Assembly: GCA_015068725.1 (NCBI GenBank)
Contig: SVKA01000004.1
Coordinates: 1 to 64,000 of the forward strand
Direction: 5' to 3'
DNA length: 64,000 bases
DNA from: Oscillospiraceae bacterium
GTDB taxonomy: Bacteria; Bacillota; Clostridia; UBA1381; UMGS1253
A model generated the notes under the pieces. That model ran no database searches and was not told where the DNA came from. It was given only the letters and a program-made list of their open reading frames with translations. The position numbers and the translations under genes are program-made. Positions 8,642 to 17,224 of the stretch are shown here, piece by piece (positions within the stretch are counted from its first letter, which is position 1; each line of letters begins with the position of its first letter).

Positions 8642-8805
8642 GTGGCAGAGAAATGAAAATGGCTTTTTATCAGGCGTGTTTGAAGATTTGCAACAAAAAA
8701 CGTGTTAATTATAGACTGCGCTTTTGTACAAACAAAGGTTTTTTGCATAGTTTTTCTAAAAAACGGATAGCATAAATGTATATTTTATCTGTTTTTGGAG
8801 GGCGT

Positions 8806-9894
8806 ATGAAAGAGAATGTAAAAGGCAGACAAATATTTTTTGCGCTTCTTAGCACAATGCTTGGAGGGGGCATTTTTACTGTGCCGTATGTTGCTTCAAG
8901 GTATATGTCGACAGGGGCGTGGATTTCAATATCTTTTGCGGCGAGCATTTTTATTATACCAATGCTTTTGCTTTCTTATAGTTCAAAAAAATATGATGGG
9001 GCGACTTTGTTTGAGTATTCAAAAATAGTTCTGGGAAAACGGACAGGTGAGATATACTCTTTTGTTTTTGCTCTTTTTTATTTGGTGTTTACTGCGCTTT
9101 TTATATCATATTTCTCGCATATAGTTTGCTCTTGGATACTCCCTGATACAAGCTTTCATCTTGTGTGTGCATTTATTGTATTCGTATGTGCCTATGCACT
9201 TTCAAAAGGCTTTATCGCTACGCTGCGTCTTGTGAGCTTTGTGGGCATAATTACGGTTCTGGCTGTTGTGGCGATGAGATTTTCGATGGTATTTTCGGGC
9301 GATATACGGGGACTTTTTCCGCTTGTGGAATTTGGAGTGGTAAAAAAGGGCTTTTTAGATGCCACAGTATCCGTGGCGGTGTTCTTTTTCGGGACGGGAA
9401 TTCTGGCCATTATACCGCATACCAAAGAGCAAAAAAGAGGTTTTTGGGTGGTGAGTGCTATAAGCGTAGGTGCGCTGCTGCTTATACTGGTGTGTGCATC
9501 GTGCTTTTGTATACTCGGTCCGCTCAGAACGAGCCTTTATCCCGAAGCGGCGCTTTTGTCTGTAAAGGCTTTTGATATATCCTCTGTAAGCTTTATACAA
9601 AGGGCGGATATAATATTTATAATTACATGGACGCTTCTGGTACTAAACGGAGTTTGCGGTATATGTCATATTCCTTATGTTTATGTAAAAAGCATATTTT
9701 TAAACGTCAAAGAAAAAATAAAAATCTTGTGTATATGCATATTGATTTTTGCTGTTGCAGCTGTGCCGTATGATGCTCAGTGTGCACTTTGGTATATCAA
9801 TATATGGTGCAAAACACTTGGTTTTTTTGTGCTTTTTGTAATGCCAACAGTAATTTTTGCTCTTTCGGGGGTGCGTCATGAAAAGAAAAAATAA
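8806..9894 (+). CDS. gerAB: Spore germination protein, GerAB/YndE type (APC-family transporter)
   Basis: The 362-residue polytopic membrane protein has about ten hydrophobic segments. It opens KGRQIFFALLSTMLGGGIFTVPY, the first helix of the Spore_permease (GerAB) branch of the APC superfamily. GerB subunits bind germinants in the inner spore membrane. The track starts at 8776. The ATG at 8806 has GGAGGG directly upstream and gives the family's N-terminus, so I moved the start. It overlaps gerAC by 17 bases. The germinant cannot be read from the sequence. Confidence 0.9.
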   Translation: MKENVKGRQIFFALLSTMLGGGIFTVPYVASRYMSTGAWISISFAASIFIIPMLLLSYSSKKYDGATLFEYSKIVLGKRTGEIYSFVFALFYLVFTALFISYFSHIVCSWILPDTSFHLVCAFIVFVCAYALSKGFIATLRLVSFVGIITVLAVVAMRFSMVFSGDIRGLFPLVEFGVVKKGFLDATVSVAVFFFGTGILAIIPHTKEQKRGFWVVSAISVGALLLILVCASCFCILGPLRTSLYPEAALLSVKAFDISSVSFIQRADIIFIITWTLLVLNGVCGICHIPYVYVKSIFLNVKEKIKILCICILIFAVAAVPYDAQCALWYINIWCKTLGFFVLFVMPTVIFALSGVRHEKKK

Positions 9895-10978
9895 AGTGGT
9901 TTGTTTGTCTTTGTGCATAGCTTTTTTTTCTTGTTTTTTGTGTTCATGCACGGGATATACCGAAATTGAAAATATGGATATACTTACCTCTCATTTTGTA
10001 TATAAAAATGGGGATAAAATACAGCTTGGCGGAGGAATTGCAAATGTAAGAAGCCTGTCAGACTCTATGGCAGACAAGCCTGTAAGCTATATAAGTGCAC
10101 AGGCGGACAGTTTGTATGAAGCATCAAAAAAACTCGCGCTAAGCGCCGATCACAAGCTTTTTTATGGTGGTATACGCGCGCTTGTAATCGGAAATGAGTA
10201 TGCAGACAGTGGCGTAGGGGAATTTCTTGATTATCTTAATACACTGCCTGACCACAGGGCGAATGTGAGCGTATTTACATCTTCTGCGCCTGCGCGTGAT
10301 ATTGTGGAGTATAAGGCAGTAAATGACTTTTCGGGAGGCTTTGCGGCAGAGAGTATTGTGAGCACTCTGCAGTCGCAAAATGCTATGATAAATTGCAGCT
10401 TGTCAAAGATATTGGAGGCAAAGCTGCAGGGTGTTGGGTTTGCACTGCCTGACATTGAAATAGCCGACGGCGTAATGGGTGTAAACGGATACAGTGTTTT
10501 TGACGGAGAAAAAAAGATATTTCACATAGACGCACTTTCGGGAGCGGGGCTTAATTATATACTGAGCAAAAAAGCGCGCGAAGGATATATGGCTGTAGTG
10601 CCTGATGTGGGCGAATTTGAGGTTTACTGCGAAATGGTAAAGAAAGATATTGATGTATTTGAGGGTGCAGATGGCAGATTGTGTACTGATATATCGTTTG
10701 TGTTTGATATAGTTATGAGCGTGCCGGGTGATGAGTATCTGACGCATGAGCAGACACAGCAGATAAAAAGGAATGTAAGTGATATTATAAATAAACAGAT
10801 TAACGATATTTTAAATATAGCAAAAGAGCAGGGGTGCGATTTTTTGGAGCTTTATAAAGCGTATCAGACAAAAAAACGCGCACGCTTTTATAAGCTTGAC
10901 TGGAAAAAGATGATTTCCGAGATGAATATATCAACGAATGTAAGTATAGATAAGGTGAAAAACAAGGCGCTGAGGTGA
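9878..10978 (+). CDS. gerAC: Spore germination lipoprotein, Ger(x)C family
   Basis: The 366-residue protein has a lipoprotein signal peptide ending LCSC (MKRKNKVVCLSLCIAFFSCFLCSC), then the Ger(x)C start GYTEIENMDILTSHFVYK, and a C-terminal half with KRNVSDIINKQINDILNIAKEQGCDFL typical of the family. GerC subunits are lipid-anchored on the outer face of the inner spore membrane and are needed for receptor function. The start was moved from 9857 to ATG 9878, because only the latter opens directly on the signal peptide and has GGGGGT close upstream. Confidence 0.9.
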   Translation: MKRKNKVVCLSLCIAFFSCFLCSCTGYTEIENMDILTSHFVYKNGDKIQLGGGIANVRSLSDSMADKPVSYISAQADSLYEASKKLALSADHKLFYGGIRALVIGNEYADSGVGEFLDYLNTLPDHRANVSVFTSSAPARDIVEYKAVNDFSGGFAAESIVSTLQSQNAMINCSLSKILEAKLQGVGFALPDIEIADGVMGVNGYSVFDGEKKIFHIDALSGAGLNYILSKKAREGYMAVVPDVGEFEVYCEMVKKDIDVFEGADGRLCTDISFVFDIVMSVPGDEYLTHEQTQQIKRNVSDIINKQINDILNIAKEQGCDFLELYKAYQTKKRARFYKLDWKKMISEMNISTNVSIDKVKNKALR

Positions 10979-10984
10979 TGGATT

Positions 10985-12427
10985 GTGGCAATTACAGACG
11001 TAAAAAAGCTATGCGACGATATACAAAAAAACAACAATGTCAAAAAGAGAGTGTTAAAAAGCGAAAATGGTGAGGTATATATAATATATGTAAAACAGCT
11101 TTGCGATATAAATCTTTTGTCAGAGCACATTATAAGACCGATACAGCATTACTGGCAAAAAAACGATAACAAAATAAATGCCGAGTTTGCACTTGGCAGT
11201 ATAATTACGGCGGATGACTGCACTCTTACAGATGACGAAGACAAGATACGTGAAAAAGTGCTTTCGGGTATGGTAGTTGTTCTTTTTTTAGGTGATACAA
11301 CTGCAATAGAGGTAAACCTTAAAAAAGTTGAGAAAAAATCGCCTGATGCTTCCGAGATAAACTATTCAATCTGGGGCGGAAAGGATTCGTTTACTGAAAA
11401 TCTTGACTCGAATTTATCGCTCATACGCTATCGTATAAAGGACCCTTCTTTAAAGCTTGATATGTATACGGTGGGGCGCAGGACAAAGACTATGCTTTTG
11501 ATGGCATATATCGGCGATGTTGCAAATGAAGAATATGTAAATACAATAAAAAAACGCATAGAAAAAATTGATATAGACGGAATTTTGGAGTCTGCAAAGC
11601 TTCAATGGTTTTTAAATGATAAAAAGCTTGCACTCTTTCCACAGGCGGGACTTGAACAACGCTCTGACATAGCGTGCAGTGCAATGCTCGAAGGAAAAAT
11701 TGTGCTTTTGCTTGACGGGAGCGGTATTGCACTTATTTTGCCAAAGCTTTTGATTGAATTTTTATGGTCTGATGATGACGAATGTGATAATATATACTTT
11801 GGTATATTTTCAAAGCTTTTACGCATATTGTCAGTCTTTCTTTCTGCAACGATAACGTCCTTTTATATGGCGCTCACGGGCTTTCATGCAGGCGCGCTTC
11901 CGACGGTGTATTCAATGATGATTGCATCGGGGCGCGCTGGAGTGCCGTTTAGCGTTGTAACAGAGGTTATTTTGATAGAAGTGCTTATCGAAATACTGCG
12001 CGAATCACTTTTGCGTGTGCCTCGAAGCATCGGCTCGGCAATGGGAATTGTAGGTGGTATAGTAATAGGTCAGGCAGCGGTAGAGGCAGGAATTTTCAGC
12101 CCCGTTGTGCTTGTGCTTGCGGCGCTTTCGCTTATGAGCTCGTATATCGTGCCTGATTACAATCTTACAAATGCGGTGCGAATGATAAAATTTGTGCTTA
12201 TATTTTTGACGGCATTTTTCGGCTTGTTTGGACTTGTGTGCGGATTGTTTTTGCTCGCACTTATGCTTATTTCAGATACCTCACTTAAAACTCCGTATTT
12301 TGCGCCGTATGCTCCGTTTAGCGCCATTGATGCAATAAAGGGAATATTTACAAATAAATATTTATCAGTTAAACGTCCCGATTTTTTGAAAACAAAAAAC
12401 AAAATAAGACAAAAGAAGCAAGAGTGA
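10985..12427 (+). CDS. gerAA: Spore germination receptor subunit, GerAA family
   Basis: The 480-residue protein has a soluble N-terminal region (residues 1-240) and a C-terminal membrane region with the highly conserved ASGRAGVPFSVVTEVILIEV and ILRESLLRVPRSIGSAMGIVGG. GerA subunits form pentameric ligand-gated channels with the B and C subunits. The GTG start has GAGGTG 6 bases upstream. The usual B. subtilis order is A-B-C; here A comes last. At 480 residues it is complete. The stop codon lies in the loop of the downstream terminator. Confidence 0.92.
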   Translation: MAITDVKKLCDDIQKNNNVKKRVLKSENGEVYIIYVKQLCDINLLSEHIIRPIQHYWQKNDNKINAEFALGSIITADDCTLTDDEDKIREKVLSGMVVVLFLGDTTAIEVNLKKVEKKSPDASEINYSIWGGKDSFTENLDSNLSLIRYRIKDPSLKLDMYTVGRRTKTMLLMAYIGDVANEEYVNTIKKRIEKIDIDGILESAKLQWFLNDKKLALFPQAGLEQRSDIACSAMLEGKIVLLLDGSGIALILPKLLIEFLWSDDDECDNIYFGIFSKLLRILSVFLSATITSFYMALTGFHAGALPTVYSMMIASGRAGVPFSVVTEVILIEVLIEILRESLLRVPRSIGSAMGIVGGIVIGQAAVEAGIFSPVVLVLAALSLMSSYIVPDYNLTNAVRMIKFVLIFLTAFFGLFGLVCGLFLLALMLISDTSLKTPYFAPYAPFSAIDAIKGIFTNKYLSVKRPDFLKTKNKIRQKKQE

Positions 12428-12444
12428 ATGCTCTTGCTTCTTTT
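12411..12444. terminator. Bidirectional terminator between gerAA and cysK
   Basis: AAAAGAAGCAAGAG (12411-12424) pairs with CTCTTGCTTCTTTT (12431-12444) around a 6-base loop. The 14-bp stem overlaps the last gerAA codons. Confidence 0.75.
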
Positions 12445-12460
12445 GCACGTGGTATAAAAT

Positions 12461-13390
12461 TTAATCTTCAAACATTGGCGTTGATAAATATCTTTCGCCC
12501 GTATCGGGGAGCAAGGCGACTATAATTTTATCCTTGTTTTCTTCCCTTTTTGCAAGCTCGGCTGCTGCCCACAAGGCCGCGCCCGAAGAAATTCCGACCA
12601 AAATGCCCTCTTTTCTTGCGAGCGTTTTGCCCGTTTTAAACGCGGCGTCTTCTGTAACTGTTATAATTTCATCATATACAGACGTATCAAGCGTGTCGGG
12701 CACAAAGTTTGCTCCAATTCCCTGAATAGAGTGCGCGCCCGCCGTTCCCTTTGACAAAAGCGGTGAATCGGCAGGCTCTACTGCCACGATTTTTATGTCG
12801 GGATTTTTCGATTTAAGGTATTTTCCAACGCCCGAGAGCGTTCCGCCCGTACCTACTCCTGCGACGAATATATCCACTTTTCCGTCGGTATCTTCCCATA
12901 TTTCAGGACCGGTTGAGCTTATATGAGCCTCGGGGTTTGCCATATTTGTAAACTGGCTCGGTATATAGCTGTTTTCTATACTTTTTGCAAGCTCGTTTGC
13001 CTTTTCAATAGCACCGCTCATGCCTTTTTTGCCGTCGGTCAAAACGATTTTTGCGCCGTATGCTGCCAGAAGCTTGCGCCGCTCAATGCTCATTGTTTCG
13101 GGCATTGTCAAAATAAGCTCATAGCCTCGCGCTGCCGCAACCGAGGCAAGACCAATGCCCGTATTGCCGCTTGTCGGTTCTATGATTACCGCGCCGGGCT
13201 TTATAAGGTCTTTTTTTTCTGCATCGTCCATCATCGCCTTTGCGACTCTGTCTTTTACGCTGCCTGCGGGGTTAAAGTATTCAAGCTTTGCCACAACCTT
13301 TGCACAAAGATTGTTTTCCTTTTCAAAGTTTGTAAGCTCGAGTAGCGGAGTTTTTCCGATAAGGTCTGTTATTTTTTTATAAATTTTCAT
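12461..13390 (-). CDS. cysK: Cysteine synthase A (O-acetylserine sulfhydrylase)
   Basis: CysK makes cysteine from O-acetylserine and sulfide using PLP. The 309-residue protein shows the lysine motif NPAGSVKDRVAKAMM (Lys46), the substrate loop TSGNTGIGLA (from about residue 74), the phosphate-binding GTGGTLSGVGKYLK, and the C-terminal LPDTGERYLST that places it in the CysK rather than the cystathionine beta-synthase group. AAGAAGG lies upstream of the ATG. cysE is not adjacent. Confidence 0.95.
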   Translation of the reverse strand: MKIYKKITDLIGKTPLLELTNFEKENNLCAKVVAKLEYFNPAGSVKDRVAKAMMDDAEKKDLIKPGAVIIEPTSGNTGIGLASVAAARGYELILTMPETMSIERRKLLAAYGAKIVLTDGKKGMSGAIEKANELAKSIENSYIPSQFTNMANPEAHISSTGPEIWEDTDGKVDIFVAGVGTGGTLSGVGKYLKSKNPDIKIVAVEPADSPLLSKGTAGAHSIQGIGANFVPDTLDTSVYDEIITVTEDAAFKTGKTLARKEGILVGISSGAALWAAAELAKREENKDKIIVALLPDTGERYLSTPMFED

Positions 13391-13452
13391 GATAAAACCT
13401 TCTTAAAAAGTAATTTTTAATGTATTTGTTTATAGTATGCCTTTGCTAAGGT

Positions 13453-13481
13453 ATTGTATTACTTTTTTTTATCTTTGTCAA
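13453..13481 (-). promoter_or_regulatory. SigA-type promoter of cysK
   Basis: On the minus strand TTGACA (13481-13476), 17 bases, TACAAT (13458-13453), about 60 bases before the cysK ATG. Confidence 0.65.
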
Positions 13482-13520
13482 TATACACCGCGCCGGCGCA
13501 AGAGAATATTTATTTTTGTA

Positions 13521-13549
13521 TTGCCTTTATTCGACAAAGATAGTATAAT
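13521..13549 (+). promoter_or_regulatory. SigA-type promoter of the 13.6-17.2 kb surface cluster
   Basis: TTGCCT (13521-13526), 17 bases, TATAAT (13544-13549), about 45 bases before the start at 13597. It is divergent from the cysK promoter. Confidence 0.6.
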
Positions 13550-13596
13550 TGATGCATAAAGAAGTTTAAAAAATTAGCATCGAGAGGAGAAAACAG

Positions 13597-14058
13597 ATGA
13601 AAAGAAAAAGTTTTATATATCTGGCGGTTGTTTTGGTTTTAATAATTTTAGCAATGTTTGGTGCGAATTCTTTGAAACAAGAACGTATTCAGGCTGATAT
13701 AAATACCAAATTTATGAGCGACTATGGAAACCTGATAATTGGCATGCTTAATAGGAGCATACAAACGGAGGAGGATGCAATACATAAATATGATATTGAA
13801 AATACGAAATATGGTTATCGCTTGGTAGAGCTTTATCCGTATAATTCATATTTGAAGCACCATTGCTTTAACGATATTATAATGCTGCTTGATCAGGCTT
13901 CGGGGTGTGATGCCTATTATGAAATTGATATGAATAAAGAACTTTATGATAAATTAAATGCTCTTGGGCAGGCGGTTTTCAGCAAGTCGCAAAGCTATAC
14001 GCAGGAAATGCTTGAACAGACATGGCAAGCATTAAGCGAAGCAGTTGATTTTCGGTAA
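13597..14058 (+). CDS. Hypothetical membrane-anchored protein
   Basis: I do not recognise this 153-residue protein. One N-terminal hydrophobic helix (YLAVVLVLIILAMFGAN) after MKRKSF makes it a signal-anchored extracytoplasmic protein. The remainder is soluble, rich in Tyr, Asp and Glu, and probably helical (NRSIQTEEDAIHKYDIENTKYGYR). GAGGAG precedes the ATG. It is the first gene of the run leading to the deacetylase-like and GH26-like proteins, which suggests a cell-surface polysaccharide role. No catalytic motif is visible. Confidence 0.65.
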   Translation: MKRKSFIYLAVVLVLIILAMFGANSLKQERIQADINTKFMSDYGNLIIGMLNRSIQTEEDAIHKYDIENTKYGYRLVELYPYNSYLKHHCFNDIIMLLDQASGCDAYYEIDMNKELYDKLNALGQAVFSKSQSYTQEMLEQTWQALSEAVDFR

Positions 14059-14103
14059 AATGAGCGGTTTTTACAATATTTTTTTATAACATAGGGGGAT
14101 ATT

Positions 14104-15483
14104 ATGATGAACAATAACGGCAGATTGCCGCTTTCGAAAAGAGTTTCGCAGCGCTATGGGATGCGCGCGAGAAAAAGAAAGAAAATCTTTAAAACGATTT
14201 TTATCATTTTGCTTATAGCCGCTGTCTTGGCGGGTGGCTTTTTCGGTGTAAAGGCGCTTGTGAATTATTTTGCGACAAGACCTGTGGTGAGGGTGGAAAA
14301 GCCCAAAACTGAAAAGCCTGTAAAAAAGGTGAAGCCCGAAGAGCTTATAGCCGAGGCAGACCTTCTTGCTATGGGCTATGACTATGACGGCGCTATTGAA
14401 AAGATAAAAGAGTATGGAGAAGACTGGGTGAGTAAAGAAAAGCTTTCGTCAGCGGTTTCTCGCTATGAAGGAACAAAGGCGACTATGGTGCGCCACGCGG
14501 ACGTAACGGATATCCCACACATATTTTTTCATTCGCTTATAGTCGATACGTCAAAGGCGTTTGACGAAGATTATACATCTGACGGATATAACCAGTATAT
14601 GACAACGATAAGCGAGTTTGAAAAAATGCTCGATGAAATGTATGAGCGTGGTTATGTGCTCGTCGACATTCACGACATAGCTTATGAGCAGACACAGGCT
14701 GACGGTACTACAAAATTTGTGCCCGGCGATATTATGCTTCCCGAGGGTAAAAAGCCGTTTGTAATGTCGCAGGACGATGTAAACTATTACAGCTATATGA
14801 AGGGCGACGGCTTTGCTGATAAAATTGTAATCGGTGAGGACGGTATGCCGACGTGTGAGTATATTTTAGACGATGGAAGTGTTGTGCGCGGTGATTATGA
14901 CCTTGTGCCGATTTTGGAGCGCTTTATAAATGAGCACCCTGATTTTTCATATCGCGGTGCGCGCGCGGCGCTTGCACTTACGGGTTATGAGGGAGTTTTG
15001 GGATACCGTACATGTCCTACATCAGATGATTATAACGAAGCTGATATTGAAGAAGCAAAAGCTGTTGCAGAGCGTATGCGTGAGCTTGGATGGACATTTG
15101 CAAGTCATAGCTGGGGACATTTGACATACGGCACTATAAGTATGAGCAAATTTGAAGCTGACGTTACAAGATGGGAAGAGCAGGTAAGACCGATTATCGG
15201 CGATGTAGATGTTTTGATTTATCCATATGGAAACGATATTGCTGGAATAGGCAAATATTCGGGCGAAAAATATGAGATGCTGCATTCTCTGGGCTTTAAA
15301 TATTTTTGCAACGTTGATTCAGCACCCGCCTGGGTACAGGTGCGCGATGACTATGTGCGTCAGGGCAGAAGAAACCTTGATGGTTACAGAATGTGGTATT
15401 CGCCCGACATGCTTGACGATTTGTTTGAGGTAGAAACGGTATGGGACACATCAAGACCGACACCTGTCAAGCCGATAGGATAA
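14104..15483 (+). CDS. Membrane-anchored polysaccharide deacetylase-like protein (CE4/NodB fold)
   Basis: The 459-residue protein has a basic N-terminus, one membrane helix (TIFIILLIAAVLAGGFFGV) and a Lys/Pro-rich linker, then a NodB-like domain. Visible CE4 elements are DIPHIFFHSLIVD (motif-1-like strand), PFVMSQDDVNYY in place of the usual TFDDG, SHSWGHLTYG matching the HSxxH metal motif, and VLIYPYGND near the end. Two Asp and two His ligands are therefore in place, but the FDDG glycine is not. It probably deacetylates or binds an N-acetylated glycan at the cell surface. AGGGGG precedes tandem ATGs at 14104 and 14107. Confidence 0.75.
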   Translation: MMNNNGRLPLSKRVSQRYGMRARKRKKIFKTIFIILLIAAVLAGGFFGVKALVNYFATRPVVRVEKPKTEKPVKKVKPEELIAEADLLAMGYDYDGAIEKIKEYGEDWVSKEKLSSAVSRYEGTKATMVRHADVTDIPHIFFHSLIVDTSKAFDEDYTSDGYNQYMTTISEFEKMLDEMYERGYVLVDIHDIAYEQTQADGTTKFVPGDIMLPEGKKPFVMSQDDVNYYSYMKGDGFADKIVIGEDGMPTCEYILDDGSVVRGDYDLVPILERFINEHPDFSYRGARAALALTGYEGVLGYRTCPTSDDYNEADIEEAKAVAERMRELGWTFASHSWGHLTYGTISMSKFEADVTRWEEQVRPIIGDVDVLIYPYGNDIAGIGKYSGEKYEMLHSLGFKYFCNVDSAPAWVQVRDDYVRQGRRNLDGYRMWYSPDMLDDLFEVETVWDTSRPTPVKPIG

Positions 15484-15507
15484 AAAGCTTTTAATTTGGA
15501 GGTACAC

Positions 15508-17172
15508 ATGAAAAAGAGATATATAGCATTAATATGCGCGGCGGTGCTTATTTTTGTGAGTGCGATATGGTTTATGGCAGTAAAGGGGTTCTTTACTGAC
15601 CCTGCTAATTTTATGCAGCTTGCAAAAAACAAGATTACAAAAATATATAATGACGTTACAAATACCGAGCCTGAAATTCAGGAGGAGATTATCACTACTG
15701 CCGACGGACATAAGGTGCTTTTGGACAGACCGAAGGGATATTCTTTATCATTTCCGCTTGATATGAGCTTTGATTTGTCGATAAGCCCCGAGCAGATTAA
15801 GGCATATAACGATGATATGACCGTAATTGTAACGCGCGAATGGGCACCGTATGATGATGTGGAGTGGTACATTGATAATTATTTAAACAATTATTATCTT
15901 GACGAGCACTATATACAGACTAATAATATCACAATACATGAGCACAGACGCTATGAGCATAACAAAGCGGCTGCGCAGCTTGTTTCTCTTTCTCGCTCGC
16001 CCGAAAGTCAGGATATAGAAAGGCAGAATCATTATACCTATTTTTATGTGCTCTCAAAAACCGGAAAACAGGCGTTTTTCCGTGTGATGTTTAAGACGAA
16101 GGACTATGAAAAAAGTGCGCCCGTTATAGAAGAGATTATAAACTCCTTTGAGGAAATTCGCCTCGAGGGTGAAAATGTTTTCAAAGCGCGCTATTATCCG
16201 AATGTACCGTCGTACTGGAACAGTGAAACAAAGGCATTATGGAAGCAGATAAACTCTCAAAAGGATTTTAAATGGGGAATTTTTGTCGATGGTGCGTATG
16301 ATAAGGAGCGCAACTATCAGTGGCTACAAGACCTTGAAGAAAAGGTTGATTATGAGTTTGACTTTGCGCTGCACTATGTAAATCTTGGTTGGGAATTTCC
16401 TGTAAAGTCTATGCAAAAGCTTTATGACGACGGCAAAATTACAGAGCTTACGCTTCAAATTTCAAACTGGAATAATGACGATTTGTTTGGAAAAAATATA
16501 AATTTTGATGTTTATGACGGCGTTTTGGACGAGCAGATACGCGAGTTTGCACGTGGGGCAAAGGCTTTTGGGCATCCGTTTTTGTTCAGACTTAATAACG
16601 AAATGAACAGCGACTGGGTAAATTATTCGGGAGTGGCGGCGCTCTCTGACCCCGAAATATTTATCGAAAACTGGCGCAGAATTTATAACATCTTTGAAGA
16701 AGAAGGCGTTGACAACGCAATATGGATTTTTAATCCAAATGCAGAGGATTGTCCGCCTGCACATTGGAATTCGTATATTTCATATTATCCGGGCAACGAA
16801 TATGTTCACATGATTGGTATGACGGGCTATAATACGGGCGAATATTATAAAGAATTATATCACGAAAAGTGGCGCAGCTTTGATGAGATTTATAAAGAAC
16901 CATACGAAAAATATATGAACGTATTTAGTGAATTTCCGTTTATAATTACCGAGTTTGCATCAAGCTCGATAGGTGGAGATAAGCCTGCATGGATAAAGGA
17001 TATGTTTGAGTCAATCAAAAAATATGATAATATAAAAATGGCTCTCTGGTGGAGCAGCGCAGATTATGATATGCGTCCTGAAACGTATAAACATATTGCG
17101 CGTCCGTATTTTCTTGATGAAACAGACGAAACTACAAAGGCGTTTCGTGAGGGAGTAAAGAAATATAAATAA
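15508..17172 (+). CDS. Membrane-anchored glycoside hydrolase, GH26 (beta-mannanase) type
   Basis: The 554-residue protein has an N-terminal anchor (YIALICAAVLIFVSAIWFMAV), an extracytoplasmic region of about 200 residues without a recognised domain, and then a clan-A barrel. FLFRLNNEMNSDW supplies the acid/base Glu and FIITEFASSS the nucleophile Glu, with WIFNPNAED between them, the GH26 arrangement. GH26 enzymes cleave beta-1,4-mannan or related glycans; the substrate here is unknown. The start was moved to ATG 15508, which has TTGGAGG 6 bases upstream. It is 24 bases from the deacetylase-like gene and surely co-transcribed. Because it is anchored rather than freely secreted, a role on the cell's own polysaccharide is possible. 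Confidence 0.8.
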   Translation: MKKRYIALICAAVLIFVSAIWFMAVKGFFTDPANFMQLAKNKITKIYNDVTNTEPEIQEEIITTADGHKVLLDRPKGYSLSFPLDMSFDLSISPEQIKAYNDDMTVIVTREWAPYDDVEWYIDNYLNNYYLDEHYIQTNNITIHEHRRYEHNKAAAQLVSLSRSPESQDIERQNHYTYFYVLSKTGKQAFFRVMFKTKDYEKSAPVIEEIINSFEEIRLEGENVFKARYYPNVPSYWNSETKALWKQINSQKDFKWGIFVDGAYDKERNYQWLQDLEEKVDYEFDFALHYVNLGWEFPVKSMQKLYDDGKITELTLQISNWNNDDLFGKNINFDVYDGVLDEQIREFARGAKAFGHPFLFRLNNEMNSDWVNYSGVAALSDPEIFIENWRRIYNIFEEEGVDNAIWIFNPNAEDCPPAHWNSYISYYPGNEYVHMIGMTGYNTGEYYKELYHEKWRSFDEIYKEPYEKYMNVFSEFPFIITEFASSSIGGDKPAWIKDMFESIKKYDNIKMALWWSSADYDMRPETYKHIARPYFLDETDETTKAFREGVKKYK

Positions 17173-17176
17173 AAAT

Positions 17177-17209
17177 AAAGCACTTATTCAAAAATTGAGT
17201 AAGTGCTTT
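17177..17209. terminator. Bidirectional terminator
   Basis: AAAGCACTTATTCA (17177-17190) pairs with TGAGTAAGTGCTTT (17196-17209) with one G-T wobble and a 5-base loop, followed by T-runs on both strands. It separates the GH26-like and beta-helix genes. Confidence 0.85.
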
Positions 17210-17224
17210 TTTGTATGTAGGGTG

